Source: Luidia sarsii
Lineage: Eukaryota > Echinodermata > Asteroidea > Paxillosida > Luidiidae
DNA: 64,000 bases
Reading direction: 5' to 3'
Assembly: GCA_949987565.1 (NCBI GenBank)
Contig: OX465121.1
Location: forward strand, 592,439-656,438
Below the pieces are notes generated by a model. It saw only the letters and a list, made by a program, of their open reading frames with translations. It ran no database searches and was not told the origin of the DNA. The translations under genes and the position numbers were made by a program. Of this stretch, positions 1-11,800 are shown piece by piece. How positions within the stretch are numbered: position 1 is the stretch's first letter; every line of letters begins with the position of its first letter.

Positions 1-440
1 CCGAAACGGGGGACGTTGGTGTTTTGGTGACAGCGTTGTGTGTGTAAGCTCGCTTCGTGATCGCTAACGACCTAGGTGACAGACAACTGGCGCCTGTAAC
101 CAAGGACCCTGGTTTTTCGGTTGTGTGTGAAATGGGCTTAACTGAATGAGGGATTGCATATGGTACTCAACACCGATGGTCTAGGGTTTCCATTGTTTGT
201 TCCAATGTGTGTGGGGGTGTAGAAAACTGCATTGCATTACATATAACTCTGGGTTCCAATGTGTGGGTGTGTGTGTGTGGGGGGGGGTTGTATGTACGTG
301 TATGCATGTAGGGAGTGAAGGGGGGGGGGTAGAGAACTGTCAAGCGTTAAGTTTGACCCGGAGATTTTTGACTGCAACTGAGTGGGGGATTTTACCGCCT
401 ATCTGGTACCAACTCCAGAGGACTCGACTTCTAAAAGAAC
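1..440. other. No gene seen
   Basis: GT-rich short runs (240-330) but no coding or repeat family I can support. Confidence 0.5.
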
Positions 441-600
441 TGTATTTTTTTCCCTTCATTTGTTCGACTTCAATTGGAAGAGGTACAGCCACTTTATGGA
501 TCCCGAGCTGCTGTGGCAAGGTTTAGTACAACAATTGTTGCTTTGCAACTGAATGAAAGAGGGGGGATCGGTGGCGTGATCGTAAATGTTTACAAAACTG
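441..600. repeat. Interspersed repeat, also at 1203-1291 and 1823-1890
   Basis: The stretch with CGACTTCAATTG, CTGCTGTGGCA and CAACTGAATGAAAGAGGGGG recurs at 1203-1291 plus 1823-1890, where the LINE fragment splits it. Family unknown. Confidence 0.55.
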
Positions 601-942
601 TTACACAATTTGTTTCTCTGTGTGCATTGCCCGAACGTACCGTACCTGTGATCATTTCAAGCCCATACGTTACATTACAGAATGGCTCGTGCAATGTCCC
701 AAGCAGAAACTGCCATGTGGGTATCTTGTACGACTTAAACACAACTTTTATCTTCAGATTAAGTACTCGCACCGTTTAGCGCTGTGGTCCTGATTGACGT
801 CTTTCTCATCTGCGCAACTTAACCCCTATCTGTTTCCTTTTTTATGTATATATATATACCACTTGCTTACAGAGGAATGTTAGTACATAACATTTATCTG
901 TTACTCAAAACCAGGTCTCGGGTTAAAACTGCACAGATGATA

Positions 943-1195
943 TGTGACCCGGCACAACGACATGAGGAATATCCCACCAAAACACTTTTTGAGTAAACAA
1001 CGCCTGAAGTTAAAGTATCTTCACAATTCGATTACAAATCAATTTTCTTTTCTTTTTATTTTCGGAAATTTTGAATATTAGAGGATATTATATTTTGATA
1101 TCATTTGTAAGCTAATGGTATACTATTTCACATCATTCGAAAATCTCAAAATCTCAAAAGTGGGGTTATTCCTCATTATGCTGTGTCGGGTCACA
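943..1195. repeat. Repeat family A (TGTGACCCGGCA termini), copy 1
   Basis: About 250 bp with inverted ends TGTGACCCGGCA/TGCCGGGTCACA and an internal block with CACCAAAACACTTTTTGAGT. Other copies: 19355-19594, 27707-27958, 34972-35168 (inverted, partial), 35561-35816 and 54502-54968. MITE-like. Confidence 0.7.
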
Positions 1196-1291
1196 TATGT
1201 GACTTTTTCCTTCATTTATTCGATTTCAATTGTCTGAGTTGCCTCCACTTTGTTTGACCCCCGCGATGCTGTGGCATCGTGGTAATTGTCT

Positions 1292-1822
1292 ACTACTGCT
1301 AAAGCCCATCGCTCCCAGTGGAGCATAGGCCATCAACGACCCCTCGCCATCGCACTCTGTTCTGGGCTGCTCTTGTTATTCCCGTCTAGTTGGTACCCTG
1401 CTGCTTCAGCTCTGCCTCAGTGTCTTGCCTCCAGCAGTTGCGAGGCCGGCCTCTCTTTCTCTTTCCCTGCGGGTTCCAGTTCAGGGCTTGGCGTGTGGTG
1501 CTGGATGCCGGTTTCCAGAGGGTGTGTCTGATCCAGCCCCACTTCCTCCGCAGTATCTGCTTGGCCACTGGCTCCTGTCCCGCTCGCTCCCACGGGTCTT
1601 CATTTCCGGATCTTCTCCGGCCATCGGATGTTGTAGATGCGCCTCAGACAGGTGTTGAAAAATGTCTGGATCTTCTGCTGCATCGTCTTTGTCGTCCGCC
1701 ATGCCTCGTATCCATAGAGAAGGGTGGACTTCACATTGGAGTTGAAGATGCGGAGTTTGGTTCTCACGCTGATCTCTCTTGATGCCCAGATGCACTTGAG
1801 GGTGACAAGAATTGGCAATTGT
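1292..1822 (-). mobile_element. 5'-truncated non-LTR retrotransposon fragment
   Basis: The minus strand encodes the C-terminal end of a LINE-type RT polyprotein: LYGYEAWRTTKTMQQKIQTF, CLRRIYNIRWPEKI, then KWGWIRHTL and GRPRNCWRQDTEAEL. A frame change and stop near 1600 separate the parts, so it is dead. It is flanked by AATTGTCTA at about 1284 and 1818, a likely target duplication. Confidence 0.7.
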
Positions 1823-2299
1823 CTAGTACGACAATAATTGGGTTTTTTTGCAACTGAACGAAAGCGGGGGATTGGTGGCGTAATCCCTGGAGATATACGA
1901 CAGTTAACCATATAAAATTAAGTACTGAGGTGCTCACTCCACGAAAATACAGGGGGGACCTCGAAGGCCCCCATTGATCTAAAAATTGAAGAGTCCGATG
2001 AACCTGACAATTTGCGTGCAGATAGATTCGTATGTGCTGAATCAGATTACATGAATCAAATGCGCATTTTTCGAGAATAAAATTGCTAATTTACTATCAT
2101 GGTGAATATCTCATGTTATGAATTGTTGGGATATTTTTATAATTTCAACATAAAGTGTATACAAACATGAGGAAACTGTTTCAAAATTAGGACAATTTTT
2201 TCCCAGATTAAACATTATTTAATCTGAGGCCACCAGTGCAGAAAGGGTTTTGTAGAATGATTCTGGCTGGTGCCCCCACCCCGCCAAAGACTAGTTGAG

Positions 2300-2410
2300 T
2301 ATTCGGTAAGACCGCCATGTCAGGGGTGGATACAGCAGATGATAAGAGGGTTGGTACACAAAATGAGAGGTATCGGGTTCAAGTCACGTTCTGGTCACGT
2401 TTTTCTTTGC
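2300..2410 (+). repeat. Degenerate SINE-like copy
   Basis: Carries AAGACTAGTTGAGTATTCGG and GGTATCGGGTTCAAGTC, but the tRNA-like part is eroded. Confidence 0.45.
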
Positions 2411-2639
2411 CATTTTTCAAATGCATTCAAAATTAATTGTTTGACTACTAAAGGAAAGTATGGGACTGTTTGTGGTGTTCGTCTGACGGATCATAACCGG
2501 GAGGTTCACAACTTAAGCCCCCAAACAAAAGCCCAGCCATGCGCTATGGGAGTGTAAAGCAATAAGATTCCAAGGACCGAACGATGTGTTTTTGGCAGCT
2601 AAATATATACCCCCCCAAAAAAAACAAAAAGAGGTGTTG

Positions 2640-2826
2640 TGACGTAAAGGAATGTAATTGAATGACTGAAATAAAGCATGACGTTGGTAACTTTGCAAAA
2701 TTGCAGTACAGTGTTCTCTAGAGGGTCCATATGATCACGTGTATACTCTGCCGTCTGATCGGTGCAGTACAAACTGACTGACTCGGTACTCGGTGCGTGT
2801 GACTCCGGCAAAGCAACACTGTCAGC
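2640..2826 (+). promoter_or_regulatory. Gene 1 5' flank, conserved with gene 2
   Basis: This stretch aligns by eye, with gaps, to the reverse complement of about 41504-41690 upstream of the gene 2 start. Shared blocks include CATGACGTTGGTA, GAAATTGCAGT-like sequence, GTCTGATCGGT and ACTGACTCGGTA. It is likely 5' UTR plus proximal promoter. I see no convincing TATA box. Confidence 0.5.
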
Positions 2827-2862
2827 ATGGAAGCCGGCAAGGCGGAGAGAGGCGGCGGCCAG
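2827..2862 (+). CDS. Gene 1 exon 1: start codon and 12-residue cytoplasmic tail
   Basis: ATG at 2827 opens MEAGKAERGGGQ and is followed by a GTAACT donor at 2863 (phase 0). The start is chosen because the same peptide with one substitution ([12 protein letters not shown]) opens gene 2 at 41503, and the similarity continues into the 5' flank. Too short to be found by ORF length. Confidence 0.8.
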
Positions 2863-5800
2863 GTAACTATACCCACAGTCCATTTTGCTCTCGATTCCAG
2901 TCACTTCTTTCAGGGAGTGGAGTCCATTTTTCCGTCAACGTCCCCCTTCAGGAGGGTATATTGAGCGTGTAACTGTGTGTCATTCCACGATACGTTCCTG
3001 GCAACCATTTCTACATGCAATTGACAGTCCCATGCATCAGCAGAGAATCGCGCGTGCTGTCATTATCTGCTAAATAACGTCAGCATATTCAACCGTGTGG
3101 AGTTATCAGACTGATGTCCGTTATGTTCACTACCAATCCATACCGGTATTTCATTATGAGAAATGCTCCCTAAATCTTAAAGGTTTTATAAAAAACGACC
3201 GGGAACTTTTGAGAGGGAAAAAGAAAAACTGTAAATGAAAATTTGACCAGATCGAGACTTGAATCCGAGACCTCTGATTTTGCGTCGGTGCGTACATGTA
3301 GGATTGCTAGTTCGCAAAACCCGACGTCTCATGTTCAAGTCCCGGTCCAGTCAAAAAATCTGCGCCATTTGTCCAACTTCATAAAAATATTGCATATTTA
3401 GGATTATTTACATTTTAATGTAAAGAGCTAATAGGTTTTAATAATATATGCATTATGATATTGACGGTCCGCTTCGTTCTGTTTGAATTTGTTTGGTTGT
3501 TTACATGTATATTTTGGTAAAATTCACGACAGTGTTCTTGTGCAGACCGGCCATCGACGAGGGGTATCTTGTAGCAGCGTGTGCACTTAACTTTATCTGC
3601 ACTGGGGTCTCGTAGACCATCCCTATCTGATGTTACAGCATCGCAACTGCCAGCAAATTTTGGTTTCTCGCTTCATGACATTCTCCCCAGTTGTCTCTCT
3701 CACATTTCGATACCTTATGTGCTAATGTCGGACATACCTATCTGTGTTACATGTCGATTAGCATGTGCAGGTCATTACAATTACAACGGTTTATATGTGT
3801 ACAATTTGAATCTGCCATAGAGTGGCTTGCATTTCTTTATGAATCATGCTCAGGAATTGATGTTGCACTCATTACATGCTGCTGTATTGTTCTCAGAGAA
3901 TCTAATTTGAGTTTTGGGGGAAATATAAACAAAACAATACAATAAACAAGCGATAGAAATGTGAACATAAAAAACAGGCTTTTTGTTGTGACGGAAAAGT
4001 TGAGCTTTAGCTGTACACATGAATTTAAATTTAAACGGAATAATTTCTCATCTGCGAAACCTTATTCTAATTTTGACACAGTTTCCTCGTGTTGGTAATT
4101 TTTTTACTTTGAAATTTTACACATATCGCAAAAATACACAAAACATTCATTTGAATATTCGGTTTATTTCTGTAGTACACGTAGACTGTAAGAACATTGA
4201 CGTCAACCAAAGATTTGAATCCAATTTTGTTTACATCAACTTGAAAATACCAGATTTATGAAACTACACATGTGTATAGCTATTGCTGAAAGCTACAGTA
4301 AGATGCTCGATGTTTAAAAAAGCTAAATGTTTGAATAAGATTAATTTACTCAAAATTTACTCGGCCTGACATTTCGATCCTTTCTCAAAGGCAGAGTGAC
4401 AAGGACAAAGCAGATACATCTTGTACCTGTCTTGTCCTTTGTTTTGTCTTTGAGAAAGGTCCTGCTAGGATCGAAACGTCAGGCCCACTACATTTTTAGA
4501 TTTGCATTTTGGTATTTTTGGTCAGTAAGCAGTTTGCAACATTTTAATTAATTTACATCAAATTATTGTTCTCCGAGGCGGCGTGAACTCTTGTTGGCAT
4601 GTGGATTTACTTGTCTAAAACTGAGAAATTATCAACTGAATAAAATTAGATTGCTCCCACTGAGAATCCACATTGGTCCTTATAATGTCAATTTCAAATG
4701 CATGCTGCATATGAACACAATTAGTCGAAACTTATCACGCAAAGAAAACAAAAATTATTTTGTCTACGGAAGCGACATCCTTCTTGAAGACATGAAGATA
4801 TTTCATTTTGTCAAGTTCATGCCATTTATAATCCACGGCACATTTATCTACGTCATTCTTATCAGCCTATTATCCTGACGAGTCGAATTCTAAAGAATGG
4901 AAGAACTCTTTACATTATACTGTCAGTATAATTGGTAAGATAATCTCTATATAATCTCTACATCATGTAGACAGATTAGCAAGAATTATGGCTACACGTC
5001 GACACACAAGGTAGTTTTCCCTCCTTGTCAAGTCATTTAGCAAAATGGCAATTGTTTGGTTTAAATTAATTAGTTTGTAGTCTGAGAAGACTTGCAGTGT
5101 GAGAAACTATGGAAGTGGATCATGCCTGAAAGCCCGTGTACATGTATACAGTTGGAGATTCGTTTCAAAGATGCAACCTGTGCGTGTATACTTGCAATAA
5201 CTGCAATTGATATACCGGACGGTGGCCATAATAGGTAAACGTGTACAATTACTCCTGGTGGTGTATTTTTGTATCCTGCAGGTACAGTCGCAAGATGGGG
5301 GGAAGGACGGAAGGAATCTGTGCATCTGTGTGACCCTCATGTTCCTTGGCTTTCTTCTGTTGATCGGCTTTGGCTTTCTATTTCCCAGGTAGTTTTGGTG
5401 AATTTATCTTTAGTGTCACTTACTGCTCTGAAGAAAACAAAATAATACTTTCCAAATGATGGCGAATTTCTATATCCAACATACGGTTGGTATCTACCAC
5501 AATAGTATTTGAACCATGCTATTATACAGCTGACCTTTATAAAACAGTTTAACAACAGATACTTGTAATGTTAGTCAGTAATACACTTTCTGATTGACAT
5601 CGTCTGATTGAAAAGTGGAATCAGAGGTGTATTGAATTCTGTCTGCTGATCGAAGGATAAGTCGGTTTCCTTGGAGCCTTGGGAAAGATTTTGCTCTAGC
5701 ACGCTTCTGGCAGGAATTCCAACGTCTTGAATTCTTCTTCAGTGGGTTTTCATCTTTTGTCTAAGAATGGCATTTTTAGCTTATTTTTGTTTCGCCACGT

Positions 5801-8800
5801 TAGACGGTTTGGCACAATCTCTCGTTTACAGTTTTACTAAGTATAGCAAAGAAAGCGTGGGAAAGATTCGCACCGCGGTCATGTCCCACCAGCGCTAATG
5901 ACGCTCTACACAAACACAAGAGCCCAAGGACTCGGGTAACAAAGGAATCGCAGCTAGCGCACGAACTACCCCCCCCCCCACTTCAGGAAAACCAACTTCG
6001 ATGGAATCCGATAGTCCTTTTCAGAATCGCAGTGGCTGTTGTTACGGCAGTCGTCCGTGTGGTTCCCTGACTTCACAGTATTTGTCAGGATGTTTAGCTC
6101 TTGGAACCAGACTATCAGCCAATAGACTGGTTCAACCAGCCTGCAATGCTGACGAAATACAATCAAGTCAGGGAACCACAAGGACGACTGTCGTAACAAC
6201 AGCCACTGCGTTTCAGAATACCATATGAGCCGGGACGCGAGTATTTTTTCCGTACCACTACGCGTCAAGTTGGCCCCTTAATTGCAATTGTGCGACTTGA
6301 ATGAAGACCAACGCGATTTCCGCGGCTCGTTGCCAACTCGCCCACTAGTCTACTTGCCCCTTGCCAACTCGCCCACTAGTCTACTTGACCCTAGCCAACT
6401 CGCCCACTAGTCTACTTGCCCCTTGCCAACTCACCCACTAGTCTACTTGACCCTTGCCAACTCGCCCACTAGTCTACTTGCCCCTAGCCAACTCGCCCAC
6501 TAGTCTACTTGCCCCTAGCCAACTCGCCCACTAGTCTACTTGCCCCTAGCCAATTCGCCCACTAGTCTACTTGACCCTAGCCAACTCACTCACTAGTCTA
6601 CTTGTCCCTAGCCAACTCACCCACTTGTCTACTTGACCCTAGCCAACTCACCCACTAGTCTACTTGCCCCTAGCCAACTCACCCACTTGTCTACTTGACC
6701 CTAGCCAACTCACCCACTAGTCTACTTGCCCCTTGCCAACTCGCCCAATAGTCTACTTGCCCCTTGCCAACTCACCCACTAGTCTACTTGCCCCTAGCCA
6801 ACTCACCCACTAGTCTACTTGTCCCTAGCCAACTCACTCACTAGTCTACTTGCCCCTTGCCAACTCACCCACTAGTCTACTTGCCCCTAGCCAACTCGCC
6901 CACTAGTCTACTTGCCCCTAGCCAACTCACCGACTAGTCTACTTGCCCCTTGCCAACTCGCCCACTAGTCTACTTGCCCGTTGCCAACGAGCCGCGGAAA
7001 TCGCGTTGGTCTTCATTCAAGTCGCACAATTGCAATTATGTGGCCAAAAATCGCAGCCGGGACGTGCGGCAGGTATATTGATTCCCCTTATGTGTTATTT
7101 TTGGGTTCTTTTATTGGCAGCACGATCTGGCAAGAATTTCAACACAACATTGTATGCTAACATCGTCTTGAAAATATTCTTCAGTTGGTTTTCCTCTTTT
7201 TTTGTATGCACGGGAGTGTTCGCTTCAGAGTTGTCCATACGTTAGGATGTTTGGTCAAAGCTCTCCTAGTGCACAGTTTTACCAAGTATAGCTTAGCGTG
7301 TAAAAAAAACGCTCTCTACGAACTCAGAACGACGAGGACTTGGGTAACAATATAGAATCGCAGCTCACGCACGAACCCCCGAATTCAAACCAAATTCCGC
7401 ACTTAGAAAAACTAGCTTCGATGTAAACAGATTGTCCTTTCACTATGAACATCTAAACCGTGAAAATGGGCTGAAAATGTCATTTAGCCGTGAAAAGAAA
7501 ATTCACCGTGTTTTCACCCCTATTTCATGGCACACAGTTAGTCAAGTCATTTTCATGGTGTTTTCACCAGTGGTCTCCAAGGCCACATTCCTGGTGGTAA
7601 ATGGCTAGAGGCAATTTAGAAGTATCTGGGAGTGACAGTTACAAGGATACCATACAGTACCTCTATGGGGGCTGGTGCCATGGTCCCTACTGGTAATTGA
7701 ATTAGCCATCCCTCAAGGCTGGAGCTTGCCACCCCAGATATTCACGCTTTTATCAGGTCAGAGAAGCAATTATTTTCACGGTAAATTCACTGTAAAATGC
7801 ACCGTGAAATCACAGTGACTTTTTAGTTTCACGGCGAAATGACATTTTTACCCTTTTTTCACGGTTTAGATGTTCATAGTGTTTTCAGTATACTCCATGA
7901 GCCGTCACGTACGTGCGGCAGGGGTACAGGTTTAGGTATTGAATCCCCTCCAAGCGTTAAGTGTTATTGTTCCTTTTTTTTTTAGTGAGAGCATTCTAAT
8001 TTCCCGTTTTTTTTCTCTTTCCAAAGGTTTGTCTCCCGTGAAACTAAAACATCCGGCCTTGAACGAAACAGGTGAATTCGAAGATTTTTGTTTACCCAAC
8101 TTTGTTTGAACCCTGCGCTAGCCAGCCCTGCCGACTTTGGTGGCAGAGATCATGTGATTTGATCACCTGACCTGATTCCAGCATATCCTAATTTGGGTCC
8201 GGCCACTAGGTTTAGAGGGGAGATACACCTTTGGGTCCCTCTAAATGTGTTGCTACTGGCGGGAAAACATCCACTTCCATATGTTTGTGTACACATTCTG
8301 CACCCATATGTTTGTGCACAATAGACTATACATGTATTGAGAAAAAAATGAAGCGGTCCATTGCGGTGTTCCGGTGTCACGATCTCAGATGGGCGGCCGC
8401 GCTAAGATGCGACAATGATAATGAAACACGAAGAACCAATAATTGCATGCAGCAATATTAATGAGCTAATTGTGCAACAGAATTCCTAAAAAGAAATACC
8501 CTATGCACCTTGGATGCTATGTTTTTATGTAGTGTAAGTCAAAACGTCAAACTATTCCATGGCCCTGAAAAATGCTCATTTTCAGACAAAAAACGGCACC
8601 TCAATTTTTACAAAAATTGGTGTCAAAATGTGTCTGAGAAGATAAAATCATAAAGCCCCAAAACGCAGAAAAAAAAATCACCGAGACGCTATACACCATA
8701 AAAACTGAATCCGCCCCGGCCTGGCGAGTTTCATAGAGTGCGCTCGAGCGTTTACGAGACACCCAACAGCGCTCATATCCCCTCGTATCCCCTCGTACTC

Positions 8801-11800
8801 GATCGCTCGTTCATGGGTACTTAGTTGTAAGCATAACTGTATGTCTCTTCTAGTATTCTACAAACCATTAGATGGTTGCGCTTAAAAACTAAAAAGACAG
8901 GGCTACTCAACTGATGTACCCCAAACAATATTCATTCATCTATTAGGGGTTATATTATAAGTATTGTTTTAACGTTATTCTTAAGTTATTCTTAACCTGT
9001 ATTAACCAATGACTCTTTGCATGCATAAAACAATGGCTATTCATAATGTATGAGGAAAGGGGTATTCACAAGTAGCTGACACTACGTAAACATTTCGGTT
9101 TTGAGAAACATGTTTATATCTACATCTAGACAGTCTTAGAGATTTGTCGATCGCTGAGTTAAGATGTTGCAAAGTTCTGATACTAATCTACGAATTTTAT
9201 TTGCAGAAACATTAAACTGTACTGTGTCGACGGTACCGATGACTGTGGACACTCTGTGTGCATCAACAAGAGTTGGGTTTGTGATTACCAAGATGACTGT
9301 GTGGACGCCAGCGATGAACTCAATTGCGGTAAAAGAACATTCTCCTATATATCCATGTGTCATTACAATTTTAATGGGCCCCATTGCAACACATGCACTC
9401 TAACCATGGCAAGGAACGCTCGTGCTGATCTAGCCCGTTGACCAACAAGATGATGTCTCAATGCAACTGATAAATCAATCAAAAGAAGACTCATCTCTAA
9501 TATCAACACAACACACATGAGGATAGACAAGGCGTACATGAATAGATGATACATAACACAGAACACATTCAAGCAATCGGCAAAGAGTAAGGCATATAGC
9601 AAAATCTAAATTTAGATGGCGATATGGTACAACTATAGCAAAATTAAAGTCGGTAATACCTCTCAACTTTGGATCAGGGATATGATTTGAATAAGTTGAT
9701 TTTAACTGGAGTTTTCACATAGCGTTATTGACAGAATAATTATTTTATTGATTCTTGATGTTTTATGACTCCAGGATGCGTGTTGACCTCCTGTCAAAAT
9801 GGCGGCAACTGCCATGCAGGGGACGACTATGGCTTTGACTGTGAGTGCCCGGATGTGGCCGATGGCACCTACTGCGAGAGAGGTAACGACGTCTTCGTTG
9901 ACCAGACTTCATTTCAAGAGAAAGGGACCAACTGTATGCTTAGTTATGGCAATGAAAATACAATGCATTGGTTAAACATCCCTTCGACTGAAAGTTCTCT
10001 GCATAATCTGGAATCCACTGTAGGTTCTTCTGAGTATGATGAATAACCAACAAACAAACGACGAATGGACGGACGTGCAGACCACCGAACGGACGGACCG
10101 ACTGACCGAACAACCGACGGACAAACAAACGAGCAAATACGCTAACAACATATGAAGCCAAGTTTATAGGGAATTCTAAAAGGCTTCCTTGTACTAGTCA
10201 AAATAGCTGGTTGGTTCTCATTGGTTTTCATTGTGTACATTTCTCTAAAGATTCGAGCACATAGGATTATATGAAATCGCATGTATTTTGTTAACATTTA
10301 TCCTGCCTCCCACCATGCCTGCCTACCTCCCTCTATGCCTGTCTGCCTGCCTACCTGCCTCCATGCCTGCCTACCTGCCTACCTACCTCTATGCCTGCCT
10401 ACCTGCCTACCTGCCTCTATGCCTGCCTACCTGCCTACCTGCCTCTATGCCTGTCTGCCTGCCTACCTGCCTCTATGCCTGCCTACCTGCCTACCTGCCT
10501 CTATGCCTGTCTGCCTGCCTACCTGCCTCTATGCCTGTCTGCCTGCCTACCTGCCTCTATGCCTGCCTCTATGCCTGCCTACCTGCCTACCTCCCTCTAT
10601 GCCTGTCTGCCTGCCTACCTGCCTCCATGCCTGCCTACCTGCCTACCTGCCTCTATGCCTGCCTACCTGCCTACCTGCCTCTATGCCTGTCTGCCTGCCT
10701 ACCTGCCTCTATGCCTGCCTCTATGTCTCCCTGCATCCATGCATCCCTGCCTCCCTGCCTTCATGTCTCCCTGCCTTCCTGCCTCCATGCCTGCGTCTAT
10801 GCCTGCCTACTACCTGAGCTGCCAGCCTCCCTCTCTGACTGTCTGCCATCCTGCTTCCCCCGTCTTCCAAAAAGCATTCCGCTCTTCCCGAAGCCCTTCC
10901 CCTCTCACTCCGAATACCCTTTCCCTCTCTCTCTCTCTTCCTACCTCCCTACCCCCCAAATATCTCACTCCATCTGTCCGTCCGGTAAACCCAAACCATC
11001 TTTCCTTCATCCTTCCTTCCGTCCCTCCCTCCATCTTAATCGACGATACAGTGGCAGAACGTTTATCGCTGGGAGCGGGCGAATCCACCCTGATCGTCTC
11101 CCCGTGCCACCCGGCCAGCTACCCCGGCGGCCTGAACCTCGCCTGGGTGGTGCAGACGGCCGAGGCGCACAAGCTTCGGCTGGTCTTCGGCAGCTTCGCC
11201 ACCGTGGGCGGTCTGGACGTGCTGGAGATAGGCGAGGGTGGGTCGTACACCAATGCCTCCGGGCGATTCTTCTCCTGGAGCGGATCCCGGGGACCTCCCG
11301 CTCTGCTGACCGACTCCAGCGAGGCCTGGCTCACCTTCACCTCCATGTCCTGGTTCGGAGAGAACGGATTTCAGATCAATGTCACCAGCGTGCCGAATTC
11401 AGGTGGGTTCCGATCGTGTAGATCGTCTCTACAGTGTATTAATATTCAGCCACGGGTTGGAACAGTGATCACAGCATCAACTGGTAAATAGAAAGCTGTT
11501 GCTTAAACCATGGAGGAATGCTTAAACTGTTGCATTGCTTGCGTTGGTCAGCATGAGTCAGGGATACACCTTTCTGATCATACTTGATGACGTTGAGGGC
11601 GCACGACTTTGTTCAACATATTTTTGCCCAATTTTATAGCTGTCAGTTGTTTGCGTCTGAATGAAAACTGGGCATGATTCCTGGACATAAAATTAGTCTC
11701 AATGGTAAAAATGGCAATGACAAATGGTCAAGTAGTCTATGTTAGGGAGGAGGCGTCCTAACATAGACTACTTGACCATTTGCATTGCCATTTTTTTTTT

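Larger units (their letters stand above)
5640..7430. repeat. Intron segment present twice in gene 1 and once in gene 2
   Basis: About 5660-5990 and 7110-7430 resemble each other (CAGTTTTAC.AAGTATAGC, GGGTAACA, GAATCGCAGCT). Both resemble the inverse of 37790-37980 in gene 2 intron 2. The copies flank the minisatellite element at 6271-7045. Confidence 0.5.

Noticed and set aside
6330..6986. A CRISPR-like array
   Set aside because: The units are tandem without unique spacers, and the sequence is animal.
9207..9328. Gene 1 LDLa exon as a frameshifted pseudoexon
   Set aside because: In the phase 1 frame it is broken, but the phase 2 frame set by the shortened exon 2 restores the whole domain, so I kept it as coding.
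10281..11040. Long Cys/Leu/Pro-rich ORFs in three plus-strand frames
   Set aside because: They are translations of the GCCT repeat array; only the 3' part from 11052 is a real CUB exon.
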